Below are positions 36,078-47,706 of a DNA stretch of 64,000 bases, in pieces. A model generated the notes under the pieces. It was given only the letters and a program-made list of their open reading frames with translations, had not been told where the DNA came from and made no database searches. The position numbers and the translations under genes were made by a program. This stretch comes from Oasisia sp. SBJ-2009 (lineage: Eukaryota > Annelida > Polychaeta > Sabellida > Siboglinidae): the NCBI GenBank assembly GCA_964017155.1, contig OZ024867.1, positions 18,569,589 through 18,633,588 of the forward strand, written 5' to 3'. Each line of letters starts with the position of its first letter. The stretch's first letter is position 1.

Positions 36078-36810
36078 ACATTTCAGGTAGTATGTACAGT
36101 TATGTATGTGGTCAATCATGAAAACTTTCCATTTTGTAAAAAGCATGTTAGATATGCCAAGTACAAGCGGGTACCATTGCCCACAGACAGACTGTCATTA
36201 TGGCATTCCACAGTCGAACATGTCATGTGAAAATAGCTTTTTGAGACACAGGTGTTTTACCATAACCATATACAAACAAGTGCAACATAATCTGCTTCAG
36301 TGAAACATCTAGATGTGAATAAAATAAATATTAGTCAGAATAATGACCAGCTACTGTCTATATAAAATTAACATCCTCTCCAAAAATGTCAAAATAGACA
36401 CACACCAGTGGCACCGAGCACGGGGAGCATTCATTGGTGTGTCAGTTGGGAGTGTCCACACACCTCACATCGGGATGCAATATTAAACTGGTCCAAACTT
36501 TGTTTCATAATAGACAGTTGAGTTGTTGCTGCGTTGAGACCTTCAGACAGTATAATATTATCACCTCATTTCATATGCGCTGCTGTAGCTGAATTAAAAT
36601 GGCTGTAAAAATGCTAGAATCTAGAAGCAGCACACTTATCATTTATAATCCCCATAGTTGACATAGCCATGTTGGTTTTACCTCACTCTTGGTGACAGGA
36701 CCATCTTTTGTATTACCTTAATGTATTCGTGAAAATGTTCATCTAGTTGGCAGTATATTATTCAAAACAAATTTCATAATTACACAACTAGCAAATTGTT
36801 CGACTTACTT
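36077..36810 (+). other. Intron 1 sequence, no feature
   Basis: No coding or tandem structure supported. Confidence 0.45.
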
Positions 36811-36858
36811 CTATGTTTCGACCACCTTCGGCGGCCTTGTTCAGGAACTGAATGTTCA
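36811..36858 (-). ncRNA. Hammerhead-ribozyme-like relic (minus strand)
   Basis: On the minus strand the order is ctgaaca, one base, then stem ggccgcc with loop gaa and ggtggtc, then gaaac. This matches the box 1, stem II, box 2 layout of hammerhead cores, which are known in Penelope-like and other retroelements. Box 1 has C where the catalytic G8 should be, and flanking stems I and III were not established. Best read as a decayed retroelement fragment; activity is unlikely. Confidence 0.3.
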
Positions 36859-36871
36859 GCGAGCAGTGACC

Positions 36872-37068
36872 ACTACCTCACTCTAATGACAGGACCATGT
36901 TGATGTTACCTCACTCTAATGACAGGACCATGTTGATGTTACCTCACTCTAATGACAGGACCATGTTGATGTTACCTCACTCATGATGACCGGACCCTGT
37001 TGGAGTTACATGACTCTAATGACAGGACCTTGTTGGTGTTACCTCACTCTTGATGACAGGACCATGTC
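36872..37068. repeat. 33 bp minisatellite
   Basis: About six units containing actctaatgacaggaccatg and ttgatgttacctc, with variants at the right end. Confidence 0.95.
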
Positions 37069-37083
37069 TGTTGACAGTGACAG

Positions 37084-37288
37084 TAGCCTATGGAGACACT
37101 GCAGCAGTGACACTGTGAGCAGTGACACTGTAAGCAGTGACACTGTGAGCAGTGACACTGCAGTAGTGACACTGTGCAGTGACACTGTGAGCAGTTACTC
37201 TGTGAGCAGTGACACTGTGAGCAGTGACACTGTGAGCAGTGACACTGTGAGCAGTGACACTGTGAGCAGTGACACTGTGAGCAGTGAC
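37084..37288. repeat. 15 bp minisatellite (agtgacactgtgagc)
   Basis: About 13 units of agtgacactgtgagc and shortened versions. The period is five codons, giving SSDTV and QCHCS frames. Confidence 0.96.
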
Positions 37289-37604
37289 AGGTGACAGGGT
37301 GAGTGAGTGCTGACTGGTGCCACACAGTCTTGCTGTAATGACCTCATCTGTGAAGTGCTGATTAGATGAGACTGATTTATTGGCTGATTCTGGCTGGTTA
37401 GTGCCTGTGCTGATGCCATTATGTTGATGTGAAAACTGTATTATACTAATAGTCTTGAATGTGTAGATAGGTAATTAGTAAATGATGTGCCAAGGTCTGT
37501 CATGGTGTGTTGTGACCAGATATAATGTGTAGTGAGGTCTTATACAGGATTTCTGAAGACAGGGACCCTGATTCCATGAACCCCATTGCCATGAACTATG
37601 AATC
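37289..37604 (+). other. Intron 1 sequence, no feature
   Basis: No gene or repeat supported. Confidence 0.5.
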
Positions 37605-37608
37605 CATT

Positions 37609-37666
<58 letters not shown>
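37605..37666. repeat. (TA)n microsatellite
   Basis: TA tract of about 60 bp directly adjoining the MITE-like element that starts near 37674. Confidence 0.95.
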
Positions 37667-37671
<5 letters not shown>

Positions 37672-37673
37672 CT

Positions 37674-38080
37674 GTAGTAAAACCTGTCTTTGGCGATTGC
37701 CCCTCCGGCCCATCAAAAACGGTCATTCAAGACACAAGACAGGTGGTCACTTAGAACAGGGACCGTTGTACCGGCTGTGATGGCAGCCCATACCCGTTGT
37801 CTCCCTCATCTTCATGCACTTTAATATCTCAGTCAAATAAATTGACAAAATCAGATAAACTGACAATACAGATATTTCGTGAACTCGAACTCATCACTGC
37901 TAGCAGGTGAAAACAACAGTCGCATTCATGAACAGTTTGTGTGGTCGCTGCTCACGTTTGGCAAGTAGTCATTCACGGCAGGTATATTTTAATTAGAAAC
38001 GATATATGGCTAGGAAAGTGGTTGTTCAAGGCAGGTCGTCAGTCATGACAGAGGTCACCCAAGACTGGTTTTATTGTATA
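37674..38080. mobile_element. MITE-like DNA element, ~400 bp
   Basis: Left end gtagtaaaacctgtctttgg and right end, read in reverse complement, caataaaaccagtcttgggt are imperfect terminal inverted repeats. Further paired words inside (aacggtcattcaaga against complement of gttcaaggcaggtc) suggest longer diverged arms. There is no transposase frame. Insertion beside TA repeats would suit a TA-target family; the superfamily is not settled. Confidence 0.6.
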
Positions 38081-38603
38081 TTACATGTACAAAAATATGA
38101 AGTTAATAAAAAAAAATTAATATCATAATTCACATGACCATTGATATAAGTTTACTTTTTATTTATGTAATGAGAATCATGTGACATATTTCATGATTAA
38201 TATTGTCAACTTACACTTTATAGCAGCATCACAATGTCCATAATGCAGGAAGGTGACTTGTGTGAAAGATGCCGGCTGTTTAAATACAGACTCATCAGTA
38301 ATCCTGGAAGTAGTGGACTTTTATTTCCAATAAATCTACTAAATGACCACACTCACTGAAGCTGACACTGCCACTGAGTATATTGAAGCTGACCCCAAGT
38401 GAGGCAGGCAGCACTCACCTGTCACCTGTCACCTGTCTGTCACCTGTCACATGTGTGAAGCACTGGCCTAAGTAATAACCATCTTATTGTCATTTGTAGA
38501 ACATATCAGTAACCAGATATCATAAAGTAGGGTAAGTATGCACTAATGCTATTTTGAAGGAATACATTACAACAAATTATTTTATAAACTTACCAAGGAA
38601 CAG
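38081..38603 (+). other. Intron 1 sequence, no feature
   Basis: A short run of cacctgtcacctgtc repeats at about 38417-38450 is the only structure seen. Confidence 0.5.
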
Positions 38604-40742
38604 GTGTGTGTGTGATAGAACTCACAGGAAGCCAAGGAACAAGTATTTCTGATAGAACTCACAGGAAGCCAAGGAACAAGTATTTCTTATATAACTCACA
38701 GGAAGCCAAGGAACAAGTATTTCTGATAGAACTCACAGGAAGCCAAGGAACAAGTGTTTGTGATAGAACACACAGGAAGCCAAGGAACAAGTATTTCTTA
38801 TAGAACTCACAGGAAGCCAAGGAACAAGTATTTCTTATAGAACACATAGGAAGCCAAGGAACAAGTATTTGTGATAGAACACACATGAAGCCAAGAAATA
38901 AGTATTTGTGATAGAACACACAGGAAGCCAAGGAATACGTATTTGTGATAGAACACACATGAAGCCAAGAAATAAGTATTTGTGAAAGAACACACAGGAA
39001 GTCAAGGAATAAGTATTTGTGATAGAACACACATGAAGCCAAGAAATAAGTATTTGTGATAGAACACACAGGAAGCCAAATTTGTGATAGAACTCACAGG
39101 AAGCCAATAAATAAGTATTTCCGATAGAACTCAAAGGAAGCCAAGGAACAAGTATTTGTGATAGAACACACATGAAGCCAAGAAATAAATATTTGTGATC
39201 GAACACACAGGAAGTCAAGGAATAAGTATTTGTGATAGAACACACATGAAGTCAAGAAATAAGTATTTGTGATAGAACACACAGGAAGCCAAGAAATAAG
39301 TATTTCCGATAGAACTCAAAGGAAGCCAAGGAACAAGTATTTCCGATAGAACTCACAGGAAGCCAAGGAACAAGTATTTCCGATAGAACTCAAAGGAAGC
39401 CAAGGAACAAGTATTTCTTATAGAACACATAGGAAGCCAAGGAATAAGTATTTGTGATAGAACACACATGAAGCCAAGAAATAAATATTTGTGATAGAAC
39501 ACACAGGAAGTCAAGGAATAAGTATTTGTGATAGAACACACATGAAGTCAAGAAATAAATATTTGTGATCGAACACACAGGAAGTCAAGGAATAAGTATT
39601 TGTGATAGAACACACATGAAGTCAAGAAATAAATATTTGTGATCGAACACACAGGAAGTCAAGGAATAAGTATTTGTGATAGAACACACATGAAGTCAAG
39701 AAATAAGTATTTGTGATAGAACACACAGGAAGCCAAGAAATAAGTATTTCCGATAGAACTCAAAGGAAGCCAAGGAACAAGTATTTCCGATAGAACTCAC
39801 AGGAAGCCAAGGAACAAGTATTTCCGATAGAACTCAAAGGAAGCCAAGGAACAAGTATTTCTGATAGAACACATAGGAAGCCAAGGAATAAGTATTTGTG
39901 ATAGAACACACATGAAGCCAAGAAATAAATATTTGTGATAGAACACACAGGAAGTCAAGGAATAAATATTTGTGATAGAACACACATGAAGTCAAGAAAT
40001 AAGTATTTGTGATAGAACACACAGGAAGCCAAGAAATAAGTATTTCCGATAGAACTCAAAGGAAGCCAAGGAACAAGTATTTCCGATAGAACTCACAGGA
40101 AGCCAAGGAACAAGTATTTCCGATAGAACTCAAAGGAAGCCAAGGAACAAATATTTCTTATAGAACACATAGGAAGCCAAGGAACAAGTATTTGTGATAG
40201 AACACACATGAAGCCAAGAAATAAGTATTTGTGATAGAACACACAGGAAGCCAAATTTGTGATAGAACTCACAGGAAGCCAAGAAATAAGTATTTGTGAT
40301 AGAACTCACAGGAAGCCAAGTAACAAGTATTTGTGATAGAACACACAGTAAGCCAAGGAACAAGTATTTCCGATAGAACTCACAGGAAGCCAAGGAACAA
40401 GTATTTCTTATAGAACTCACAGGAAGCCAAGGAATAAGTGTTTGTGAGAGAATACACAGGAAGCCAAGAAATAAGTATTTCTGATAGAACTCACAGGAAG
40501 CCAAGGAATAAGTGTTTGTGAGAGAATACACAGGAAGCCAAGGAACAAGTATTTCTTATAGAACTCACAGGAAGTCAAGGAACAAGTATTTCTGATAGAA
40601 CTCACAGGAAGCCAAGGAATAAGTGTTTCTGATAGAACACACAGGAAGCCAAGGAACAAGTGTTTGTGATAGAACACACAGGAAGCTACGGAACAAGTAT
40701 TTCTTATAGAACTCACAGGAAGCCAAGGAATAAGTGTTTGTG
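38604..40742. repeat. 37 bp minisatellite with ~407 bp higher-order repeat
   Basis: About 57 units of the type gatagaactcacaggaagcc plus aaggaacaagtatttct, with many variants. Blocks at 39353-39578 recur at 39760-39985, displaced by 407 bp (11 units), and parts recur again at about 40020-40170. Overlapping minus-strand frames ending LFLGFL are artefacts. Confidence 0.97.
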
Positions 40743-41165
40743 ATATAACTGTGTGATAGATGATGTCTGATGTAGGAGGAATAACATGTTTACAACTGGT
40801 ACTGTTTTGTCCTGACACATCACTCACACTATACATGATTATCTGAGGTTACTGCATCCAAAGATAATTGACACTGATTAGGAGTATTGCAGTAATGACA
40901 AGTGTGTCTTGCTGGAAGTGAGTGGGTGTGTGGGTGGGTGGGTGGCCCTTGTCTCTACACACAGGACTGGTTGACATTGTTAGCAGTGACACAGGAACAG
41001 TCCTTCCTGGATAGTGTTAACTCTCTTTGTCAGTCTCAACACTAATTAATCTCTTGTCACCTTCATTATATATTGTAATATAATACCAGTAGATGCACCG
41101 GGTAAACTGACACTGTTTCTGTACTGATTATCTACAGAAAGGCAACAACAAAATGAGGCAATTTG
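40743..41165 (+). other. Intron 1 sequence, no feature
   Basis: Contains a short gtgggtgggtgggtgg run at about 40923-40945 and nothing else I can support. Confidence 0.5.
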
Positions 41166-41167
41166 CT

Positions 41168-41862
41168 GGGAGAGACTGGGGGTGGTCAGAGACTGGGAAG
41201 TGGTCAGAGACTGGGAGGTGGTCAGAGACTGGGGGTAGTCAGAGACTGGGGGTAGTCAGAGACTGGGAAGTGGTCAGAGACTGGGAGGTGGTCAGAGATT
41301 GGGAGGTGGTCAGAGACTGGGAAGTGGTCAGAGACTGTGAGGTGGTCAGAGACTGGGGGTGGGCAGAGACTGGGAGATGGTCAGAGACTGGGGGGTGGTC
41401 AGAGACTGGGGGTGGACAGAGACTGGGGGGTGGTCAGAGACTGGGAGGTGGTCAGAGACTGGGGGGTGGTCAGAGACTGGGGGTGGACAGAGACTGGGAG
41501 GTGGTCAGAGACTGGGAGGTGGTCAGAGACTGGGGGTGGACAGAGACTGGGGGGTGGTCAGAGACTGGGAGATGGTCAGAGACTGGGAGGTGGTCAGAGA
41601 CTGGGGGTGGACATAGACTGGGAGGTGGTCAGAGACTGGGAGGTGGTCAGAGACTGGGAGATGGTCAGAGACTGGGAGGTGGTCAGAGACTTGGGGTGGA
41701 CAGAGACTGGGGGGTGGTCAGAGACTGGGAGGTGGTCAGAGACTTGGGGTGGACAGAGACTGGGAGGTGGTCAGAGACTGGGGGGTGGTCAGAGACTGGG
41801 GGGTGGTCAGAGACTGGGAGATGGTCAGAGACTGGGGGGTGGTCAGAGGTGGTCAGTGCCTG
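41168..41862. repeat. ~18 bp G-rich minisatellite
   Basis: About 38 units of gtggtcagagactgggag with gtggacagagactggggg variants. The + strand has GGG to GGGGGG runs every 17-19 bp. The long RDWEVV and ETGRWS frames arise from the near-18 bp period. Confidence 0.97.
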
Positions 41863-42337
41863 GGTGTTTTCTTGGTCCTGGAGGTGGTCACAAGTGGGAG
41901 AAGCTGGCAGTGCTGACCTTCAGTGTGTGCTGCTGATGTCTCATTAATGGTGGAGCAGGTTGAGGCAGCATTAATTGGGATCATGTTGTCAGTTGGGTGG
42001 CAGCTTGTGAAGGGCTGAGGGCCTCGTTACAGACGCAATCACTGCCACAGTGACAGGTCTACATTACTGCTGCTGTTTGGTGCCATTGTAACAACACTTA
42101 GTACAGTACTTACAGACATTGACCAAACACAGTAGCAGTATTAACATATGTAACGTTGTCATGTCTACAGACAACATGTATAACAATTTATTTCTATGTA
42201 TGAGATATAAATAATTGCCATCCTTTTGTCCAGAAAGAAGAGTATGGTAGTTTGTATGCAACAGTTAATTAATGAGAGAGAGAGAGAGAGATGGGAGGGG
42301 ATGCAAATGTAAGGACATTAGATGAGAGAGGAGACAT
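41863..42337 (+). other. Intron 1 sequence; short (GA)n
   Basis: A (ga)n tract at about 42273-42290. No gene supported. Confidence 0.5.
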
Positions 42338-43101
42338 TAGGGCTGGGACAATACACTATGCGATATGATGTGTGTTGTGATACAGGGGGTCATGATACAA
42401 TTTGTATTGTGATACAGGGGGTCATGATACAATTTGTATTGTGATACAGTGGGTCATGATACAATTTGTATTGTGATACAGTGGGTCATGATACAATTTG
42501 TATTGTGATACAGTGGGTCATGATACAATTTGTATTGTGATACAGGGGGTCATGATACAATTTGTATTGTGATACAGGAGGTCGTGATACAATTTGTATT
42601 GTGATACAGGGGGTCGTGATACAATTTGTATTGTGATACAGGGGGTCATGATACAATTTGTATTGTGATACAGGGGGTCATGATACAATTTGTATTGTGA
42701 TACAGGGGGTCATGATACAATTTGTATTGTGATACAGGGGGTCATGATACAATTTGTATTGTGATACAGGGGGTCATGATACAATTTGTATTGTGATACA
42801 GGGGGTCATGATACAATTTGTATTGTGATACAGGGGGTCATGATACAATTTGTATTGTGATACAGGGGGTCATGATACAATTTGTATTGTGATACAGGGG
42901 GTCATGATACAATTTGTATTGTGATACAGGGGGTCGGGATGTGCCTGCACTGAATGTTTGTTACTTCACAAAGGTGGCAGGAAAAATGTATTTACTTACC
43001 ACTGTTACACTTCACCCCATGTTGTGATCCACATTATGTCATTGTGTATGACATACCATGCAATATGTATCATGGTAGACCGATGTACCATCACAGCCCT
43101 A
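42338..43101. mobile_element. Palindromic-ended DNA element carrying a minisatellite
   Basis: The left end is tagggctgggacaatacact and the right end in reverse complement is tagggctgtgatggtacatc, so both ends share TAGGGCTG plus similar inner words. The 32 bp array inside (42355-42934) uses gatacaatttgtattgtg, which resembles the subterminal tgtgttgtgatacag. I found no clear 8 bp target duplication, so assignment to hAT is only suggested by the TIR style. Confidence 0.55.
42355..42934. repeat. 32 bp minisatellite
   Basis: About 18 units containing gggtcatgatacaatttgta. The core atacaa-t-ttgtat is a perfect odd palindrome. Variants ggtcgtgatac and ggtcatgatac differ at a CpG. Confidence 0.97.
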
Positions 43102-43261
43102 CGAGCTGCCCTAATAATGATGTGCCTGCATGCATGTATGTGCAGTGTGGTGTGCACACAACCAGGCACACAAGGACAGTGATGTTTTTTGTCTCAATGC
43201 ACTTCTTCTGTGTTATTCTCTATTGTATTACATAAAGAGCAACATTTCATAAAGTTCTGTA

Positions 43262-44110
43262 TCTATCAGAGCGTGGCTAATGGGTCTGTCATGGCTGCTT
43301 GATAGGTCTGTCATGGCTGTCTGATGTCTGTCATGACTGCTTGATAGGTCTGTCATGGCTGTCTGATAGGTCTGTCATGGCTGTCTGGTTGGTCTGTCAT
43401 GGCTGTCTGATTGGTCTGTCATGGCTGACTGGTTGGTCTGTCATGGCTGTCTGATAGATATGTCATGGTTGACTAGTTGGTCTGTCATGGCTGACTAGTT
43501 GGTCTGTCATTGCTGTCTGGTTGGTCTGTCATGGCTGTCTGGTTGGTATGTCACGGCTGTCTGGTTGGTCTGTCATGGTTGACTAGTTGGTCTGTCATTG
43601 CTGTCTGGTTGGTCTGTCATGGCTGTCTGGTTGGTATGTCATGGCTGTCTGGTTGGTCTGTCATGGCTGTCTGGTTGGTCTGTCATGGCTGTCTGGTTGG
43701 TCTGTCATGGCTGTCTGGTTGGTCTGTCATGGCTGACTAGTTGGTCTGTCATGGCTGACTAGTTGGTCTGTCATTGCTGTCTGGTTGGTCAGTCATGGCT
43801 GTCTGGTTGGTCTGTCATGGCTGTCTGGTTGGTCTGTCATGGCTGTCTGGTTGGTATGTCATGGCTGTCTGGTTGGTCTGTCATGGCTGACTAGTTGGTC
43901 TGTCATGGCTGACTGGTTGGTCTGTCATGGTTGACTAGTTGGTCTGTCATTGCTGTCTGGTTGGTCTGTCTTGGCTGACTGGTTAGTCTGTCATGAGTGT
44001 CTGGTTGGTCTAGTCATGGTTGACTAATTGGTCTGTCATGGCTGTCTGGTTGGTCTTGTCATGGCTGACTGGTTGGTCTGTCATGGTTGACTAGTTGGTC
44101 TGTCATGGTT
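43262..44110. repeat. 22 bp minisatellite
   Basis: About 38 units of ggtctgtcatggctgtctgg plus tt, with gactagtt and gactggtt variants. An open CHGCLVGLSWL frame follows from the period and is not a gene. Confidence 0.97.
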
Positions 44111-44215
44111 GTCCATATTTACCCACCAGTCAGTGTAGCAGGCGACAGCTGCACATGGCTAACTGATGGGTGGTGTGTGCCAGGTGTGAGTAATCAAAGA
44201 ATCCATACAACAGTG

Positions 44216-44338
44216 TGTCACTGCTGGCTATTATTGTGGTCAGTCACTGCTGGCTATTATTGTGGTCAGCCACTGCTGCTATTATTGTGGTCACTCACTG
44301 CTGCTATTATTGTGGTCAGTCACTGCTGGCTGTGACAC
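44216..44338. repeat. ~26 bp minisatellite
   Basis: Four to five units of tcactgctggctattattgt plus ggtcag, some lacking the ggc. Confidence 0.93.
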
Positions 44339-44547
44339 AGTCATACCATGTCAGTTCTACATCAAGTTTCAAGCAAAATAATTACTATTTATAACTAGTT
44401 TAAAAAAAAAAATCATTATTGTCTGTCTTATGTCATGTTGTAGATGATAAGTGTAAACACGTGTAATTGTCTTGACTCTTCATTATGACTCAAACAGACA
44501 CATACTTAAACATGTCTGTCAACCACGTGTCTCTTTCTTTTTTCCAG

Positions 44548-44598
44548 CACTGTATCAAGGAGGGCTACCTCATTAAACATTCCAGTAAATCATTCCAG
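44548..44598 (+). CDS. DGKD/DGKH: Diacylglycerol kinase delta/eta-like, exon 2 (start of PH domain)
   Basis: A strong acceptor (ctctttcttttttccag) precedes 17 codons, HCIKEGYLIKHSSKSFQ, and the donor is cag|gtaggt. Both borders are phase 0. The peptide is the first beta strand and loop of the PH domain; DGK eta has IKEGQLLK followed by SSFQ at the same point. The PH domain of this family contributes to membrane and phosphoinositide association. The 3' half of the exon together with its donor has been copied into a tandem array of about 40 units that fills the start of intron 2. Confidence 0.9.
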
Positions 44599-46076
44599 GT
44601 AGGTACTACTTTAAACATTCCAGTAAATAATTCCAGGTAGGTTCTACCTTAAACATTCCAATAAATCATTCCAGGTAGGTACTACTTTAAACATTCCAGT
44701 AAATCATTCCAGGTAGGTACTACATTACACATTCCAGTAAATCATTCCAGGTAGGTACTACATTAAACATTCCAATAAATCATTCCAGGTAGGTACTACA
44801 TTAAACATTCCAGTAAATCATTCCAGGTAGGTACTACATTAAACATTCCAGTAAATCATTCCAGGTAGGTACTACATTAAACATTCCAATAAATCATTCC
44901 AGGTAGGTACTCCATTAAACATTCCAATAAATCATTCCAGGTAGGTACTACATTAAACATTCCAGTAAATCATTCCAGGTAGGTACTACATTAAACATTC
45001 CAATAAATCATTCCAGGTAGGTACTACATTAAACATTCCAGTAAATCATTCCAGGTAGGTACTACATTAAACATTCCAATAAATCATTCCAGGTTGGTAC
45101 TACATTAAACATTCCAGTAAATCATTCCAGGTACGTACTACATCAAACATTCCAATAAATCAGTCCAGGTTGGTACTACAGTAAATCATTCCAGGTAGGT
45201 ACTACAATAAACATTCCAATAAATCATTCCGGGTTGGTACTACATTAAGCATTCCAATAAATCATTCCAGGTACGTACTACATCAAACATTCCAATAAAT
45301 CATTCCAGGTAGGTACTACATTAAACATTCCAATAAATCATTCCGGGTTGGTACTACATTAAACATTCCAATAAATCATTCCAGGTAGGTACTACATTAA
45401 ACATTCCAATAAATCATTCCGGGTTGGTACTACATTAAACATTCCAATAAATCATTCCAGGTTGGTACAACATTAAACATTCCAATAAATCATTCCAGGT
45501 TTGTACTACATTAAACATTCCAATACATCATTCCAGGTATGTACTACATTAAACATTCCAATAAAGCATTCCAGGTAGGTACTACATTAAACATTCCAAT
45601 AAATCATTCCAGATTGGTACTACATTAAACATTCCAATAAATCATTCCAGGTTGGTACTACATTAAACATTCCAATAAATCATTCCAGGTTGGTACTACA
45701 TTAAGCATTCCAATCAATCATTCCAGGGTGTACTACATTAAACATTCCAATCAATCATTCCAGGGGGTACTACATTAAATATTCCAATCAATCATTCCAG
45801 GGGGTACTGCATTAAACATTCCAATCAATCATTCCAGGGGGTACTATATTAAGCATTCCAATAAATCATTCCAGGTTGGTACTTCATTAAACATTCCAAT
45901 CAATCATTCCAGGTTGGTACTACATTAAACATTCCAATAAATCATTCCAGGTTGGTACTACATTAAACATTCCAATCAATCATTCCAGGGGGTACTACAT
46001 TAAACATTCCAATCAATCATTCCAGGTTGGTACTACATTAAACATTCCAATCAATCGTTCCAAGGGTTACTACATT
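44566..46076 (+). repeat. 38 bp minisatellite made of exon 2 end plus splice donor
   Basis: Each unit reads attaaacattccagtaaatc followed by attccag and gtaggtactac. The first unit lies inside exon 2 (44570-44598) and its donor; the rest are intronic. About 40 units occur. Most of the left half keep CAG|GTAGGT exactly. Later ones become CAG|GTTGGT or lose the donor (ccaggggg). The usual variant in the exon-like part is ccaataaatc for ccagtaaatc, which changes Ser to Asn in translation. Confidence 0.97.
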
Positions 46077-46990
46077 GATTATTGCTAGTGTGGGAGAGAC
46101 AATATGTCTGAAATATCTCTTTGCAACATGACATTTCCTATAATGCTGACAACATTAGTTGACACTTGGCTTGGGTCACCTGTTTAATTCATCGTTTTAA
46201 CTCAGTTTAGCCAAGCGACGTAGCTAGTTCCACATGGTAGAGCCAATTCCCTCCCTAGTCCCACGCTCCATGAGAGGCTGTGTCAGGTGAATGGTGTAAA
46301 TGATTTAGTACTACCACATTCACTAGGTGGCCCATTAGTTGCACATGTAGTTCCTAGGTGGCGGCAGCATCTGGTCCATTGTAAAACTTGATAACTTGAA
46401 TCATTACTGCTGTCTCATTAGCACTGTTGTTCCTGCAGTATCTGTCTCACATTGTGTCTAATATTTTCTGTTCCTGTACAAAAATGCAGTGCTTACAAAT
46501 ATAAAGTATTGTGGTGTGTTTACAGTGAGGTATGTTTGTTTTAACTTGCACAGCATTACACTGGCAATACATTGATAAGCCCAGTAAATATTTGTTACTT
46601 AAGTCACTGTTACACCCAACTGTGGACCAAAAACAGTGGCTGGCATCACAACTCACTATTTCCATGTTTTACCAACAAGAAAAAATTATATCACATATGA
46701 AATAAAATAACTACCGTACTGTTTAGAATATATTTTTGTTATTGTCCATGGATGGCACCATTTGTGTTTGTAATTTTGTAAAAAAAAAATTTACTGTGGA
46801 GCCTAGTGACTATTTTGTTAAATACATAGCCAATGGGGAGATGCAAAGTAAACAGGTCAAGGACAGAGTGAACACAAAGGTGCCAGGACCTTGGCACCAG
46901 GGGTGTGATGCACTTACTGTGTCTCCAAGTCAATGTTACTAGAGGTGCTGGGGGAAAAGTCAGCAGTGCCAGTTAGTAGTGTAGAGACAG
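46077..46990 (+). other. Intron 2 sequence, no feature
   Basis: About 0.9 kb without a recognisable gene, RNA or tandem repeat. Confidence 0.5.
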
Positions 46991-46994
46991 TGAG

Positions 46995-47527
46995 AACACA
47001 CACAGAGGTGTTTACAGTCAAACACAGACATGCAGGTGTTTACAGTCACACACAGACACGCAGGTGTTTACAGTCATACACAGACACGCAGGTGTTTACA
47101 GTCATACACAGACACGCAGGTGTTTACAGTCAAACACAGACACGCAGGTGTTTACAGTCAAACACAGACATGCAGGTGTTTACAGTCATACACAGACACG
47201 CAGGTGTTTACAGTCATACACAGACACGCAGGTGTTTACAGTCAAACACAGACACGCAGGTGTTTACAGTCAAACACAGACACGCAGGTGTTTACAGTCA
47301 AACACAGACACGCAGGTGTTTACAGTCATACACAGACACGCAGGTGTTTACAGTCAAACACAGACACGCAGGTGTTTACAGTCAAACACAGACACACAAG
47401 TGTTTACAGTCAAATACAGACACGCAGGTGTTTACAATTAAACACAGACACGCAGGTGTTTACAATTAAACACAGACACGCAGGTGTTTACAGTCAAACA
47501 CAGACACGCAGGTGTTTACAGTCACAA
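46995..47527. repeat. 28 bp minisatellite
   Basis: About 19 units of gtgtttacagtcaaacacag plus acacgcag. Variants are acatgcag for acacgcag (CpG decay) and catacac for aaacac. Each unit contains tgtttac, a forkhead-type core. Confidence 0.97.
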
Positions 47528-47572
47528 TAGTGTACTCCTATTTACAAACATTTCTTGTATTAGGTTTGTACT

Positions 47573-47696
47573 GAGCTATGTGACTGTTGATGTGACTGTT
47601 GATGTGACTGTTGATGTGACTGTTGATGTGACTGTTGATGTGACTGTTGATGTGACTGTTGATGTCACTGTTGATGTCACTGTTGATGTCACTGTT
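47573..47696. repeat. 12 bp minisatellite ending at the exon 3 acceptor
   Basis: About ten units of gactgttgatgt, the last ones cactgttgatgt. It runs to within about 10 bp of the acceptor (ctcttacag), so it occupies the position where the branchpoint and polypyrimidine tract should lie. Confidence 0.96.
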
Positions 47697-47706
47697 GCTC
47701 TTACAG

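Noticed and set aside
41153..41947. 264-codon frame rich in RDWEVV and ETGRWS
   Set aside because: Explained by an 18 bp G-rich minisatellite that keeps several overlapping frames open.
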